This document shows, piece by piece, positions 60,129-60,263 of a DNA stretch of 60,263 nt (its first letter is position 1; each line of letters starts with the position of its first letter). This stretch comes from Actinomycetales bacterium (lineage in GTDB: Bacteria > Actinomycetota > Actinomycetes > S36-B12). The DNA is taken from positions 1 to 60,263 of the forward strand of contig WGLX01000011.1 of the NCBI GenBank assembly GCA_016125355.1, written 5' to 3'. Below the pieces are notes generated by a model. That model was not told the DNA's origin. It saw only the letters and a program-made list of their open reading frames with translations, and did no database searches. The position numbers and the translations under genes were made by a program.

Positions 60129-60263
60129 CTCGGATCATGGTGGTGGAGGACGAGGAGTCGTTCTCGGAGGCCCTGAGCTTCATGCTCAAGCGTGAGGGCT
60201 ACGAGGTCGAGGTCGCGGCCGACGGGGCCGCTGCCCTGGACATGTTCGACCAGCGGGGGGCTG
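60125..60263 (+). CDS. regX3: RegX3-like response regulator, cut by the window end
   Basis: 46 codons only: TRIMVVEDEESFSEALSFML with the acidic pair of a receiver domain, then REGYEVEVAADGAAALD. It overlaps the senX3 stop (ATGA). With SenX3 it controls the phosphate-starvation response. Confidence 0.9.
   Translation, partial: MTRIMVVEDEESFSEALSFMLKREGYEVEVAADGAAALDMFDQRGA

Overview
The window is high-GC chromosomal DNA from a mycothiol-producing actinomycete. The evidence is mshA and mshD, a GlnR orthologue, the divergent glgM/glgC pair, mutT1-CHAD-ppk1, and the mycobacterial-type order mshA-ybjN-gpm-phoU-senX3-regX3. The genus cannot be fixed from the sequence. I see no rRNA, tRNA, CRISPR array or insertion sequence, and no gene-free stretch longer than 300 bases.

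Bases 1-36,000 are a catabolic island. A nine-gene minus-strand operon (10260 to 172) encodes an aldehyde dehydrogenase, an HpaD-like extradiol dioxygenase, a fumarylacetoacetase-family enzyme, an acetoacetate-decarboxylase-family protein, a 3Fe-4S-type ferredoxin, a ferredoxin reductase, a PLP decarboxylase, an unknown Rossmann-like protein and a ThDP enzyme. Around it lie a PuuD-like gamma-glutamyl hydrolase, a rifamycin ADP-ribosyltransferase (arr), a MarR regulator, a P450/reductase/Rieske-like operon, a glutamine-synthetase-like ligase with a second glutaminase-type hydrolase, purU, a second P450 with a luciferase-like oxidoreductase, and an APC permease. Five copies of one palindrome (about TCGTTYGGGTCCRAACGA) precede the transcription units of this block, which suggests a local MarR regulon. 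The Rieske-like protein has lost one cluster histidine and both catalytic-iron histidines, and is the oddest protein in the window.

A four-gene arsenic cluster (22566-24974) separates this block from a second amine/acid module (24985-36012). That module holds a DinB-like protein, a P450, a zinc alcohol dehydrogenase, a second glutamine-synthetase-like ligase, a third glutaminase-type hydrolase, a CaiB-type CoA transferase, an acyl-CoA dehydrogenase, a PuuC-like aldehyde dehydrogenase, a GntR/FCD regulator and another aldehyde dehydrogenase. Two AT-rich sites sharing CATTTATCAA lie in its divergent promoters. Together the two modules look like gamma-glutamylation routes for amine catabolism coupled to P450 oxidation and aromatic ring cleavage; the substrates are unknown.

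From 36 kb onward the genes are mostly core: DMT exporter, glycogen (glgM, glgC), MutT1, polyphosphate (CHAD-CYTH, ppk1), mshD, glnR, a thioredoxin/DUF4395 pair, nitrobindin, Fur, YgfZ, Dtd, an asparaginase, and an hbhA-like locus (XRE regulator, repeat protein, DUF2516). The end carries a macrodomain protein, AlaX, Gpm, YbjN, MshA, PhoU and a SenX3-like kinase lacking membrane segments, with the start of regX3. Distinctive non-coding elements are a two-copy palindromic intergenic repeat, a 40-base perfect palindrome, a leader with competing hairpins before the DUF4395 gene, four tandem 11-base repeats before a GNAT gene, four 11-base Pho-box-like repeats between phoU and senX3, and several apparently leaderless promoters.
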